Shown piece by piece: positions 19,322 through 28,789 of a DNA stretch of 53,546 nt. A program made the translations under genes and the position numbers. The DNA lies in NCBI GenBank assembly GCA_903960915.1, contig CAJCCO010000084.1:1-53546 (forward strand), given 5' to 3'. The notes under the pieces are model-generated. The model searched no databases, had not been told where the DNA came from, and saw only the letters and a list, made by a program, of their open reading frames with translations. Numbering within the stretch: position 1 is the first letter of the stretch; each line of letters opens with the position of its first letter. The DNA comes from an uncultured beta proteobacterium. Its GTDB lineage: Bacteria; Pseudomonadota; Gammaproteobacteria; Burkholderiales; Burkholderiaceae_C.

Positions 19322-19334
19322 GGTGGGGCCGGTT

Positions 19335-20492
19335 TCAGTGGGGGGCGAACAGGCGCGCGGTATTGAACACACCCGCCGGGTCAAACTGCTTTTGCAGCGC
19401 GGTTTGCAACTGCTGCTGCACCGCTGGCATGGGGGTGAAAACGCCTACCGTCTTGTCGGCCTCGCCGTAGGCCTGGCTGGTGCAAAACAGCGTGGCGTGG
19501 CCGCCCACGGCTTGTGCGGCAGCGCGCAGGTCGAGCGCGGCCGAGGCCGGTGCCCACAGCCAGCGCAAGCCGCCCTGCCATTCAATGAACTGCGCATAGG
19601 GCAAGTCCAGTACCGGTGCGGTTTGCGGCACGCTTAAGCGCCACAGGCACAGCGTGGGGCTGGGAGGTGTGAAAAAAGGCAAGGTCTGGTCGCGGCAGGC
19701 GTTCCAGTCGAGGCTGGCCTGGGCGTTGTCCATCACGAGGACCTGGCCACCCTGCGCTTGCAGGTCGGCGCTCATGCGGGGAACGGCGGCTTGCACCGCC
19801 GCTACCGCGCCGCGCAGGCGCACAAACAGGTAGTCTTGCGCCGGGCTGGCGCTGGCATCCCAGACCCAGCAACTGGCGTTCAAAGGCAGGGGCTGGCCGC
19901 CCCAGCGGTGCAACAAGGCCAGCGCCTTGGCTTGCGACAGGCCAGCACACATCAGCGTGGCTTCGGCCGGCGCCGTGGGCAAGACCTTGAGCGACACCTC
20001 GGTCAGCACGCCCAGCGTGCCCAGGCTGCCAACGAGCAGGCGCGACACGTCATAGCCGGCCACATTTTTCATAACCTGGCCGCCAAAAGTGAGCCACTCG
20101 CCTTTGCCGTTGATGAAGCGCGCACCGAGCACAAAGTCGCGCACGCTGCCAGCGGTGGCGCGGGCCGGCCCGGCCAGACCGGCCGCCACCATGCCGCCTA
20201 CGGTGCTGGCGGGCCCCAAGCGCGGGGGCTCAAACGCCAGGCATTGGCCTTTCTCAGTCAGCGCAGCTTCCAGCTCGGCCAGCGGGGTTCCCGCCTGCAC
20301 GGTGACCACCAGCTCACTGGGCTCGTAGCTGGTGATGCCGCTCAAACCACGGGTATCGAGCACGCCACCTTGCAGGGGCTCACCGTAAAAGTCTTTCGAG
20401 CCGCCACCGCGCACCCGAAGCTGCCTGCGGTCGGCGGCTGCGGCAAGAATTTGCTCGGTGATCGGGTGGTAGGGGGAGGCCGGGGTTTGCAT
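19335..20492 (-). CDS. glcE: Glycolate oxidase FAD-binding subunit GlcE
   Basis: A 385-residue FAD_binding_4 protein. The region RVRGGGSKDFYG (about residues 24-35) and the GGMVAAGLAGPARATAG segment are the FAD-binding core. VKNVAGYDV-like text (MKNVAGYDVSRLLVGS) and the C-terminal FDPAGVFNTARL match the family. It forms the catalytic complex with GlcD and GlcF. The start at 20492 (MQTPASPYHP) fits known proteins; the longer open frame upstream is not family-like. The 94-base gap to the upstream gluconolactonase gene suggests the two could be transcribed together. Confidence 0.92.
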   Translation of the reverse strand: MQTPASPYHPITEQILAAAADRRQLRVRGGGSKDFYGEPLQGGVLDTRGLSGITSYEPSELVVTVQAGTPLAELEAALTEKGQCLAFEPPRLGPASTVGGMVAAGLAGPARATAGSVRDFVLGARFINGKGEWLTFGGQVMKNVAGYDVSRLLVGSLGTLGVLTEVSLKVLPTAPAEATLMCAGLSQAKALALLHRWGGQPLPLNASCWVWDASASPAQDYLFVRLRGAVAAVQAAVPRMSADLQAQGGQVLVMDNAQASLDWNACRDQTLPFFTPPSPTLCLWRLSVPQTAPVLDLPYAQFIEWQGGLRWLWAPASAALDLRAAAQAVGGHATLFCTSQAYGEADKTVGVFTPMPAVQQQLQTALQKQFDPAGVFNTARLFAPH

Positions 20493-20586
20493 GGCAACGA
20501 TAGTAAGGGCAGCCCTCTCAGGCCGGGTTGAAATTTTTGAACCGGAGCGGTGCAAAAAATTGAGCGCAAAAATTCAGCGCAAAAAT

Positions 20587-21501
20587 TTAGTCGACGAAGA
20601 AGTTCACCGGCAGTCCCGGCACCTCCACGCGCATAGAAAACACGCAGCCTGATTGCGGCATCAGCGCCAGCTCTTCGTTGCTGCGGCCGTGGCGCCCGGT
20701 GGTGAGGTACAGGGTGCGCAGGTCGTCGCCGCCAAAGCAGGGCATGGTGGGGCACTGCGCGGGGGTGTCAATCTCGGCCAGCAAGCGGCCGTCGGGCGCC
20801 AATTTGCTCAGACGCCGGCCTTCGTACATGGCCACGTAGTAGTTGCCTTCTGCGTCGACCGCCGCGCCGTCGGGCCGGCCCTGGTAGCGGCGGTCGGCAA
20901 ACTGCCACTCGGCGGGCTTGGGGCTGAACTGGGCAAAGGTGCGCTGGGCGCTCAGGGTGTTGCCCTGGGGCTTAAAGTCCCAGGCATGCACCAGGTGGCG
21001 CGGCGTGTCGGCCCAGTAAACGGTATGCCCGTCCGGGCTAAAGGCCAGGCCGTTGGCGGTTATGGCGTGTTCAGCCTGGGTGGTGATCACCGGCGCGCCG
21101 CTGTGTCGGCAGTCCAGCGCATACAGCGCGGCGTTGCTTTTTTGCCGGGTCTCGTCGATGGTGCCCACCCAGAAGCGCCCCAGCGGGTCGCACTTGCCGT
21201 CGTTGGCGCGCATGTGGGCCGGGTCGTAATCAAGGGTGGCGATGTGTTGCAGCGCGCCGCCCCAGGACGGCGCACGAAAAATGCCGTGGCGCAGGGCCAG
21301 TACCAAGCCGCCCTTGGCCGCCGGTGCCATGCAGCCAGGCTCGCTGGGCATGTCCCAACTCTCCACCGTGCCCATAAAGACATTGGCGCGCTGAATTTTT
21401 TTGCCCGGAATGTCAACCCAGTAAAGCATTTGCTCCAGCGGATGCCAAAACGGTGATTCGCCCAGTTCGCAGGGGGTGGTGGTGAGGGTTTGCCAGTTCA
21501 T
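20587..21501 (-). CDS. SMP-30/gluconolactonase-like hydrolase
   Basis: A 304-residue six-bladed beta-propeller enzyme expected to hydrolyse sugar lactones (gluconolactone or similar) with a bound divalent cation. Recognisable signatures are GESPFWHP near the N-terminus, WVDIPG, RANDGKCDPLGRFWVGT, ITANGLAFSPDG, and RPDGAAVDAEGNYYVA; these supply the conserved Glu, Asn and Asp metal ligands. No signal peptide is seen when started at 21501 (MNWQTL). No sugar dehydrogenase or transporter is next to it, so its substrate is open. Confidence 0.88.
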   Translation of the reverse strand: MNWQTLTTTPCELGESPFWHPLEQMLYWVDIPGKKIQRANVFMGTVESWDMPSEPGCMAPAAKGGLVLALRHGIFRAPSWGGALQHIATLDYDPAHMRANDGKCDPLGRFWVGTIDETRQKSNAALYALDCRHSGAPVITTQAEHAITANGLAFSPDGHTVYWADTPRHLVHAWDFKPQGNTLSAQRTFAQFSPKPAEWQFADRRYQGRPDGAAVDAEGNYYVAMYEGRRLSKLAPDGRLLAEIDTPAQCPTMPCFGGDDLRTLYLTTGRHGRSNEELALMPQSGCVFSMRVEVPGLPVNFFVD

Positions 21502-21563
21502 AAAAGTGCTTTGTTCCCAGCGGTCATTTGCCGCAAGCCCTAGATTGTGCCCGTGCGCAGGCA

Positions 21564-21598
21564 CAAAAAAACCCGCCGGCACCGAAGTGCGGGCGGGT
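21564..21598 (-). terminator. Rho-independent terminator of the large lipoprotein gene
   Basis: On the minus strand a GC-rich stem (ACCCGCC at 21571-21577 pairing with GGCGGGT at 21592-21598, extended by GCAC/GTGC around a CGAA loop) is followed by seven T residues. It sits 35 bases after the lipoprotein stop codon. Its left half and A-run are the same as those of the terminator at 24228-24261. Confidence 0.88.
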
Positions 21599-21632
21599 GT
21601 TTGGGCTTAAGTGCAGAGCTGAAGTGCAGGGC

Positions 21633-24122
21633 TTAGTTGCGCAAGGCCTTGTTGGCGGTGAAGACGTACAGCCGTGTGTTGGTGTCGGTGTAGGTGGTGG
21701 TAAATACCTCTCGGTGCACATAGGCCGAGGTGCCCGGCGCAATACAGGCCGTGCTGAGCGCCGTGGTGCCAAACAGGTAACCGGCGTAGGCGTTGCTCGA
21801 CCCAATGCTGGTCATGGAGCGGCCTACGTTGACGCCGCTGGTACTGACGAGTGAGGTGGTGCCAGCGCAGCTGCTGCCGGTATCGGCGCCATTGCTGAGT
21901 TTGGCGTAGCTGCCGTCCCACCAATAAAAGCCTGTGCCAGCAATGGCATCCAGGTAGGCGGCCAGGTCGGCATCGCTGGTCCACAGCGAGCTGGTAGAGC
22001 TTGCATCGGAGCCGCGCGTGGACAAGGGGCCACGAATGCCGTTGCCTGGTTTCGAGCGGTAGATTTCGGAGTACAGGCCAATCCGGTCGGCGCCAAAGGC
22101 CCCGAGGGGTGTGGTCCAGTTCACATTAACCGAGCCGGTGGCTGTGGTGGTGGTGGTGCTGGCGCCAGCGGCGAAGTCCAGGTAGCGCTTGAGGCTCTCG
22201 GTGCTGATGACCGACACCATGTTGTTGTCCACGTAGGTTTTGGCCATGGAGGCCGGTGGCATCTCACCCAGGTAGCGGGTGTTGAGCACAAAGCGCAGCT
22301 TGCCATCGGTATCAAACACTTCCAGTGTCAGCTTCGGGTTGGCGTCCAGCGTGGCCGCCAGCGTGGCTGTGGGGGTGAGTCGGGCGTAGCGGGCACCCGT
22401 GTTCCAGGCCGGGTCGCGCCCGGTGATGGTGGCATCGTTGGCCGTGCCGGTGAAGAGGTTGGTGCGCGCGCCCAGCGCTTGCAGGTCGGTCACGTAGGTG
22501 CTGGAGCTGGTGTCGGTGCGGGAGTTGCCGCAAATATTGCTAAGTAGCGTGCCGCCTGTGGGCGTGTAGCTGGGCGCGGCCACCGAGCCATCGGCTTTGG
22601 CCGGGGTGGCATTGATGGCCGAACGCCAGCCATTGGTCACAATTTGGTCGATGCCCATGTAGTCCTGCACCGTGGAGCCGGTGGGACGCTTGAGCACAAT
22701 GCCGTTGGGGTGAAAGCCGGCCCATTTGGCGCCCACCATTTCGCCAGGGCCGCGCACCACAACGCAGCCCACCATCTTGGCGCCAGTAGGTTTGGCCGCG
22801 TCTATCGCGGCCCAAGATGAGGTGTTAAAGCCCCCGGACTGCATCAAATCCAAGGCGCCGTAAGTCACGCTGCCGTCGCTGCCAATGTAAGTGCGTGGGT
22901 CAAACATGATCCGAAAACCGGCATCTACCCGGCTGGAGTTGAGGTTGTTGTAGGGCAGACTGGTGAGGTCGTTGAAGTAGGTGAGCTGCGACTCGACATA
23001 ACCATTGAACTTTCGCTGGTTGCCCACCAGCAGCCAGCTGCCGTCGATTTGGCGTTCAATGATCTCAGGCGTGGTGTATCCGGCGCCGTTCACGTCTTTG
23101 AAATTGAAGTTGACGGCTACGCGTTCCGGCGTTTCTGACGTACGCAGCCGTACCACGGGTCGAGCAAACACCGTGTTGACCAAGGAGGTGGCGCGAAAAC
23201 CTTTGGCCCAGCGGTTCATGAAGGGCGTGCCGTTGTTCAGGTAGCTATCGCTGGCAAGACCCTGGCATTTGACATGCAGGGTGGCCGCAGACGCTGAGGT
23301 CGCCACGAGCCGTTCAGCAGGGGCAACGGTAAAGCATTCGGTAAATTTGGCAGCCAGTTCGTCGAAGCCGTTGGTGTTGGTGACAGCCGTTTCTGTGAGC
23401 GCTGTTGGCACGGCGGAAGAGTTTTTGACAATCTGCGAGCCCGCAGTCGACGTCGAGTCGGCGGTGCTGGCGACCACGGCCATTTTGTTGGCAATGGTCA
23501 CGCCTTCGGGGCGAATCGTGACGGCCAGATGATCCAGTAGCAAGTCAGCGCCCGTGCCATTGGCGGTGAAGGTGGTTTTAAGTGGATCAAAGTTGGCGGG
23601 CAGTTTCAGACCGGCCACCAGGGGCGCAATCACGGTGTTGACCTTGCTGGTGGCGCCGTTGATGGCCGTGGTGCTGATTGCCGTCAACTGGCTGGCAGAC
23701 AGTGGCACTGGAATATCGGAGGGGGATATCAGTGCGGTAATGGCGGTGGTCAAGGGCGTGACGTTGGCGACCGCATTGGCACTGTTGCTGGGCACCAAGG
23801 CAAAGTGGGTGACATCAGTCTCTCCCATGGTGGCAGTCGCCTGCAACTGGAACGGCGCAACGGCCCCACTCAGGTCACTGAAGCTGTAGCTGCCATCGGC
23901 CCCGGCCGTGGTGGTGTAGGTTTTACCCGCAGCATCGGCCAGGGTAACAGCGGCACCCGCCATGGGCGCACCAACCGCTGCAATGCCGCTCAAGCTTGGA
24001 TTGGGACTCAGGAGGGAGCTCAGGCCAGAACTAGTGACCGGATCTTTGCTGCCACCTCCACCACAAGAGGCTAGAAGCGCCAGGGTGGCCACGGCGAGAG
24101 TTGTTTTAATTAATTTTTTCAT
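21633..24122 (-). CDS. Large uncharacterised lipoprotein with N-terminal carboxypeptidase-regulatory-like domain
   Basis: An 829-residue protein I cannot assign to a function. The N-terminus is a lipoprotein signal with lipobox LLASC (C20), followed by Gly/Ser linker. Residues about 45-100 look like a small beta-sandwich (GAPMAGAAVTLADAAGKTY then DGSYSFSDL), the pattern of carboxypeptidase-regulatory-like or DUF4382-type domains that often start large surface lipoproteins. The rest is Ser/Thr/Asn/Ala-rich with few charged residues, several spaced cysteines (possible disulfides) and no membrane segment or repeat I can define. It is expected at the outer membrane. The upstream 100 bases are AT-rich compared with the region, probably promoter DNA. 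The gene stands alone with its own terminator. Confidence 0.82.
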   Translation of the reverse strand: MKKLIKTTLAVATLALLASCGGGGSKDPVTSSGLSSLLSPNPSLSGIAAVGAPMAGAAVTLADAAGKTYTTTAGADGSYSFSDLSGAVAPFQLQATATMGETDVTHFALVPSNSANAVANVTPLTTAITALISPSDIPVPLSASQLTAISTTAINGATSKVNTVIAPLVAGLKLPANFDPLKTTFTANGTGADLLLDHLAVTIRPEGVTIANKMAVVASTADSTSTAGSQIVKNSSAVPTALTETAVTNTNGFDELAAKFTECFTVAPAERLVATSASAATLHVKCQGLASDSYLNNGTPFMNRWAKGFRATSLVNTVFARPVVRLRTSETPERVAVNFNFKDVNGAGYTTPEIIERQIDGSWLLVGNQRKFNGYVESQLTYFNDLTSLPYNNLNSSRVDAGFRIMFDPRTYIGSDGSVTYGALDLMQSGGFNTSSWAAIDAAKPTGAKMVGCVVVRGPGEMVGAKWAGFHPNGIVLKRPTGSTVQDYMGIDQIVTNGWRSAINATPAKADGSVAAPSYTPTGGTLLSNICGNSRTDTSSSTYVTDLQALGARTNLFTGTANDATITGRDPAWNTGARYARLTPTATLAATLDANPKLTLEVFDTDGKLRFVLNTRYLGEMPPASMAKTYVDNNMVSVISTESLKRYLDFAAGASTTTTTATGSVNVNWTTPLGAFGADRIGLYSEIYRSKPGNGIRGPLSTRGSDASSTSSLWTSDADLAAYLDAIAGTGFYWWDGSYAKLSNGADTGSSCAGTTSLVSTSGVNVGRSMTSIGSSNAYAGYLFGTTALSTACIAPGTSAYVHREVFTTTYTDTNTRLYVFTANKALRN

Positions 24123-24227
24123 TTAACTTATTTGAAAATCAACGACTAAATAAGTATTTTTATTCGTTTAATCGGTTTAAGTTTGAGGGTAAACCCTTGG
24201 TTGGTGGCCATTGAGGCCGCGCCAGAC

Positions 24228-24261
24228 AAAAAAACCCGCCGGCACCGAAGTGCTGGCGGGT
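24228..24261 (-). terminator. Rho-independent terminator after amtB
   Basis: The stem ACCCGCC (24234-24240) pairs with GGCGGGT (24255-24261) and continues through GCAC/GTGC over a CGAA loop. A run of seven T residues follows on the minus strand. It lies 40 bases downstream of the amtB stop. The 28 bases from the A-run through the left stem and loop are identical to the terminator at 21564-21598. Confidence 0.88.
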
Positions 24262-24300
24262 TCAAGGTCTCGGAGAAATTGAAACTGACTAGGTGAACAC

Positions 24301-25860
24301 TTAGCGGCTGTAAGCCGTCTCGCCGTGCGAGCTGATGTCCAGGCCTTCGCGTTCTTCTTCTTCGCTGACACGCAGACCGATGGTCATGTCCACCAGCTTG
24401 AAGGCCAGGAAGGACACCACGCCCGACCAGACGATGGTGGTCAGCACGGCTTTGGCTTGGGTCCACACCTGTGCGCTGATGGAGTAATCGGCCGATGCCA
24501 CCATGCTGGCGGTTACCCAATCGGCCACGTAGCCAGGGCCACCCAGGGCGGGCGAGTTGAACACGCCGGTGAGCAAGGCGCCGACGATGCCGCCGATGCC
24601 GTGCACGCCGAAGACGTCGAGCGAGTCGTCGGCACCGAGCATTTTCTTCAGGCCGTTGACACCCCACAGGCAGGCGAAGCTGGCCACGACGCCAATCACC
24701 AGGGCACCACCGATGCCGACATTGCCCGCTGCAGGCGTGATGGCCACCAGGCCGGCGACGGCACCAGAAGCAGCACCCAGCATGGAGGCTTTGCCGCGCA
24801 TCAGCGCCTCACCCAGACACCAGGCCAGCACAGCGGCGGCGGTGGCACCAAAGGTGTTGATGAAGGCCAGGGCGGCAAAGCCGTTGGCTTCGAGGGCAGA
24901 GCCGGCGTTGAAGCCGAACCAGCCCACCCACAGCAGCGAGGCGCCCACCATGGTCAGGGTCAGGTTGTGCGGTGCCATGGCTTCTTTGCCGTAGCCAATG
25001 CGCTTGCCCACCATGTAGGCACCCACCAGGCCGGCGACGGCCGCGTTGATGTGCACCACGGTGCCGCCAGCAAAGTCCAGCGCGCCAGACTGCCAGATGT
25101 AGCCGGCTTTGGCGTTCATGGCGTCCACCACTTCTTTGGTGCCGTAGGCGTCAGGCCCCATCCAGAACCACACCATGTGGGCGATAGGCGCATAAGAGAA
25201 GGTGAACCACAGCACCATGAACATCAGCACGGCAGAGAACTTCATGCGTTCGGCAAAGGCGCCCACGATCAGGGCACCAGTGATGCCGGCAAACGTGGCC
25301 TGGAAGGCGGCAAACACGATCTCAGGAATTACCACGCCCTTGCTGAAGGTGGCGGCGTTGGCAAAGGTGCCTGCGGCGTTGTCCCAAATGCCTTTCATGA
25401 ACAGCCGGTCAAAGCCGCCCACAAACGCATTGCCTTCGGTGAAGGCCAGGCTGTAGCCGTAGATGAACCAGAGCACCACAATCATGGAGAAGGTCACCAT
25501 GACCTGCATCAGCACCGAGAGCATGTTCTTGGAGCGCACCAGGCCCCCGTAGAACAGCGCCAGGCCGGGCACCGTCATCAAGATGACGAGCAGGGTGGAG
25601 ACCATCATCCAGGCGGTGTCGCCCTTGTTGGGTACTGGCGCTGGCGCCGCTGCGGCAGAAGCAGCTGGGGCAGCCGCCACAGCTGCTGCTGGGGCTGCAG
25701 GCGCTGCAGCAGAAGCAGCGGGGTCAGCCGGTTTGGCTTCTGCGGTGGCAGAGGCAGAGGTGGCCGTGGCTGGTGCAGCTGTTTGCGCGGTGGCAACCGC
25801 GCTGCTGCCGAGCAAACTTAGGCCTAGTACGAGGGATAAAAGATATTTTTTCATGGGCAT
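24301..25860 (-). CDS. amtB: Ammonium transporter AmtB
   Basis: A 519-residue inner-membrane ammonium channel. An N-terminal signal peptide (about residues 1-26) is followed by an unusually long Ala/Pro-rich linker (27-78), and the 11-helix channel begins near residue 80. The twin pore histidines are H270 (GTVVHINAA) and H420 (GVHGIGG), and the phenylalanine-gate region GIWDNAAGTF is in place. It follows glnK by 24 bases; GlnK is the P-II protein that plugs AmtB. The first ATG at 25860 and the one two codons later (25854) are both possible, as GAGAAC lies before them. Expression is probably nitrogen-controlled through the promoter upstream of torF. Confidence 0.95.
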   Translation of the reverse strand: MPMKKYLLSLVLGLSLLGSSAVATAQTAAPATATSASATAEAKPADPAASAAAPAAPAAAVAAAPAASAAAAPAPVPNKGDTAWMMVSTLLVILMTVPGLALFYGGLVRSKNMLSVLMQVMVTFSMIVVLWFIYGYSLAFTEGNAFVGGFDRLFMKGIWDNAAGTFANAATFSKGVVIPEIVFAAFQATFAGITGALIVGAFAERMKFSAVLMFMVLWFTFSYAPIAHMVWFWMGPDAYGTKEVVDAMNAKAGYIWQSGALDFAGGTVVHINAAVAGLVGAYMVGKRIGYGKEAMAPHNLTLTMVGASLLWVGWFGFNAGSALEANGFAALAFINTFGATAAAVLAWCLGEALMRGKASMLGAASGAVAGLVAITPAAGNVGIGGALVIGVVASFACLWGVNGLKKMLGADDSLDVFGVHGIGGIVGALLTGVFNSPALGGPGYVADWVTASMVASADYSISAQVWTQAKAVLTTIVWSGVVSFLAFKLVDMTIGLRVSEEEEREGLDISSHGETAYSR

Positions 25861-25884
25861 GTTCTCGTGTCGGTGGGGCAGGCC

Positions 25885-27016
<1,132 letters not shown>

Positions 27017-27052
27017 GGAATGTTCACAGGTAGTTGGCGACACCAGCTTTAT

Positions 27053-27068
27053 GCACAGACCATGCCAA
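27053..27068 (-). promoter_or_regulatory. Sigma-54-like promoter for torF-glnK-amtB
   Basis: On the minus strand the text TTGGCATGG then TCT then GTGCA resembles the sigma-54 consensus. The -24 GG (27065-27066) and -12 GC (27053-27054) are exactly ten bases apart, the spacing sigma-54 requires. Transcription would start near 27041, about 25 bases before the torF ATG. Two consensus positions differ (TGGCAT for TGGCAC and GTGC for TTGC). Together with the NtrC-like site 75 bases further up, this fits nitrogen control. Confidence 0.6.
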
Positions 27069-27128
27069 ATATTTTGCGCCTCTGTGCCCGGCCCCCTGCG
27101 GTAATATGACCGCACAACACATAGAAAC

Positions 27129-27143
27129 GCACCTGCATGGTGC
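27129..27143. promoter_or_regulatory. NtrC-like binding site upstream of the glnK-amtB operon
   Basis: A perfect palindrome, GCACC (27129-27133) / GGTGC (27139-27143) with a five-base spacer, matches the NtrC consensus GCACC-N5-GGTGC. Two more half-sites follow: GGTGC at 27154-27158 and GCACC at 27172-27176, in reversed orientation. The centre lies about 95 bases upstream of the predicted start of torF transcription, a usual distance for an enhancer. It also lies within the promoter region of the divergent comM gene, so that gene could be affected. Confidence 0.65.
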
Positions 27144-27195
27144 AAATGGATAAGGTGCGGATTATTTTTTTGCACCTAAATAGAGAGGTATCCGT

Positions 27196-28737
27196 ATGAG
27201 TCTTTCTTTGGTGCAAAGCCGCGCCCTGCTCGGGCTGGAGGCCGCCGCTGTCACGGTGGAGGTGCACCTGGCCAATGGCTTGCCCAGCTTCACGCTGGTG
27301 GGCCTGGCCGACGTGGAGGTGAAAGAGGCGCGCGAGCGCGTGCGCTCGGCCATCCAGAACTCGGGGCTGGAGTTTCCGCACAACAAACGCATCACCGTCA
27401 ACCTGGCCCCGGCTGATTTGCCCAAAGACTCGGGTCGTTTTGATTTGCCCATCGCCCTGGGCATTTTGGCGGCCAGCGGGCAAATCGACGGCGCACGTTT
27501 GGCCGGCCATGAGTTTGCCGGCGAGTTGTCGCTCTCGGGTGAGTTGCGTGCGGTGCGTGGCGCCTTGGCCATGAGCCTGGCGCTGCATGCCGGGCGGGTG
27601 GTGACGCGCCTGGTGCTGCCCTTGCCCAGTGCCGAAGAAGCTGCCCTGGTGCCAGATGCGCAGGTTTACGGCGCACGGCATTTGCTGGATGTGGTGGCCA
27701 ATTTTTTACCCCTTGCCACAGATGCCCCAACCGCAGAACCTGCGCCGGGCTGGGTGCGCGTGAGCGCCCAAGCGCACGCCCCAGCCGCGCCTTACCTCGA
27801 CTTGGCCGATGTCAAAGGCCAGCTGGGCGCCAAGCGGGTGCTGGAGATTGCCGCCGCTGGGGGCCATAGCCTGCTCTTGATGGGGCCGCCGGGCTCCGGC
27901 AAGTCGATGTTGGCGCAGCGTTTTGCCGGCCTGCTGCCGCCCATGACGACCGATGAAGCGCTGCAAAGCGCCGCCGTGGCCAGCCTGGGTGGACGCTTTG
28001 TGCTGTCGCAATGGGGCCAGCGCCCCACGTGCAGCCCGCACCACACCGCCAGTGCCGTGGCCTTGGTGGGCGGCGGTTCACCGCCTCGGCCGGGAGAAAT
28101 ATCCCTCGCCCACCACGGCGTGTTGTTTCTCGATGAGCTGCCTGAATTTCCGCGTGCGGCACTGGAGGCGCTGCGCGAGCCGCTGGAGACGGGCGCCATC
28201 ACCATTTCGCGGGCGGCGCGTCGGGCCGAGTTTCCGGCGCGCTTTCAGCTCATTGCCGCCATGAATCCGTGCCCCTGCGGTTACCTGGGCTCGCCCCAAA
28301 AAGCCTGCCGCTGCACGCCCGACCAGGTGGCGCGTTACCAGGGCAAGCTCAGCGGCCCGCTGCTGGACCGCATTGATTTGCACCTGGAGGTTCCCAGCCT
28401 GTTGCCAGCGGATTTGCTGCAAGCGCCCCCAGGCGAATCGACCGCAGACATACGTGCGCGTTGCACCGCAGCCCGTGCGCGCGCCATGGCGCGCCAGGAC
28501 AAGGCCAACCAGGCCTTGCAAGGCCAGGAGATAGACGCCCATGTGTTGCTGGTGCCTGAAGCCGTTAATTTTTTGCAGGTAGCTGCCACCCGCCTGGGCT
28601 GGTCAGCGCGCAGCACGCACCGCGCGCTGAAAGTGGCCCGCACCATTGCCGACCTGGCCGGCGCACCGCATACCGAACTGGCCCATGTGGCCGAGGCCAT
28701 GCAGTACCGGCGGGCCTTGCGCGCCGCAGGGGCTTGA
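27196..28737 (+). CDS. comM: YifB-family Mg-chelatase-like AAA+ ATPase (ComM)
   Basis: A 513-residue AAA+ helicase; in transformable bacteria ComM supports branch migration of incoming DNA during natural transformation. The N-terminal Lon-like fold (residues 20-165) contains GLADVEVKEARERVRSAI. Walker A is GPPGSGKS (230-237), Walker B is VLFLDE (309-314), and NPCPCGYLG plus the nearby cysteines are typical of the family. A good ribosome site (GAGAGG) precedes the ATG. It is divergent from torF, and its promoter region overlaps the NtrC-like palindrome. The C-terminal Mg_chelatase_C part, with QYRRAL, is intact. Confidence 0.93.
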   Translation: MSLSLVQSRALLGLEAAAVTVEVHLANGLPSFTLVGLADVEVKEARERVRSAIQNSGLEFPHNKRITVNLAPADLPKDSGRFDLPIALGILAASGQIDGARLAGHEFAGELSLSGELRAVRGALAMSLALHAGRVVTRLVLPLPSAEEAALVPDAQVYGARHLLDVVANFLPLATDAPTAEPAPGWVRVSAQAHAPAAPYLDLADVKGQLGAKRVLEIAAAGGHSLLLMGPPGSGKSMLAQRFAGLLPPMTTDEALQSAAVASLGGRFVLSQWGQRPTCSPHHTASAVALVGGGSPPRPGEISLAHHGVLFLDELPEFPRAALEALREPLETGAITISRAARRAEFPARFQLIAAMNPCPCGYLGSPQKACRCTPDQVARYQGKLSGPLLDRIDLHLEVPSLLPADLLQAPPGESTADIRARCTAARARAMARQDKANQALQGQEIDAHVLLVPEAVNFLQVAATRLGWSARSTHRALKVARTIADLAGAPHTELAHVAEAMQYRRALRAAGA

Positions 28738-28743
28738 GACGTC

Positions 28744-28789
28744 GCCCTTGATCAGGGCTGCTTACCCGTGGTCTTATGCCGGGACCACG
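28744..28789. terminator. Two hairpins between convergent comM and oxygenase genes
   Basis: GCCCT (28744-28748) pairs with AGGGC (28754-28758), and CGTGGTC (28767-28773) pairs with GACCACG (28783-28789). The second stem covers the last codons of the oxygenase gene. Neither has a clear T-run, so they may slow or end transcription from both sides only weakly. Confidence 0.35.

Noticed and set aside
18242..19366. 374-codon plus-strand open frame opposite glcF
   Set aside because: Antisense shadow; the real gene has two perfect iron-sulfur motifs.
24325..25821. 498-codon plus-strand open frame opposite amtB
   Set aside because: His/Gly/Gln-rich composition typical of the antisense of a GC-rich membrane gene; amtB is certain.
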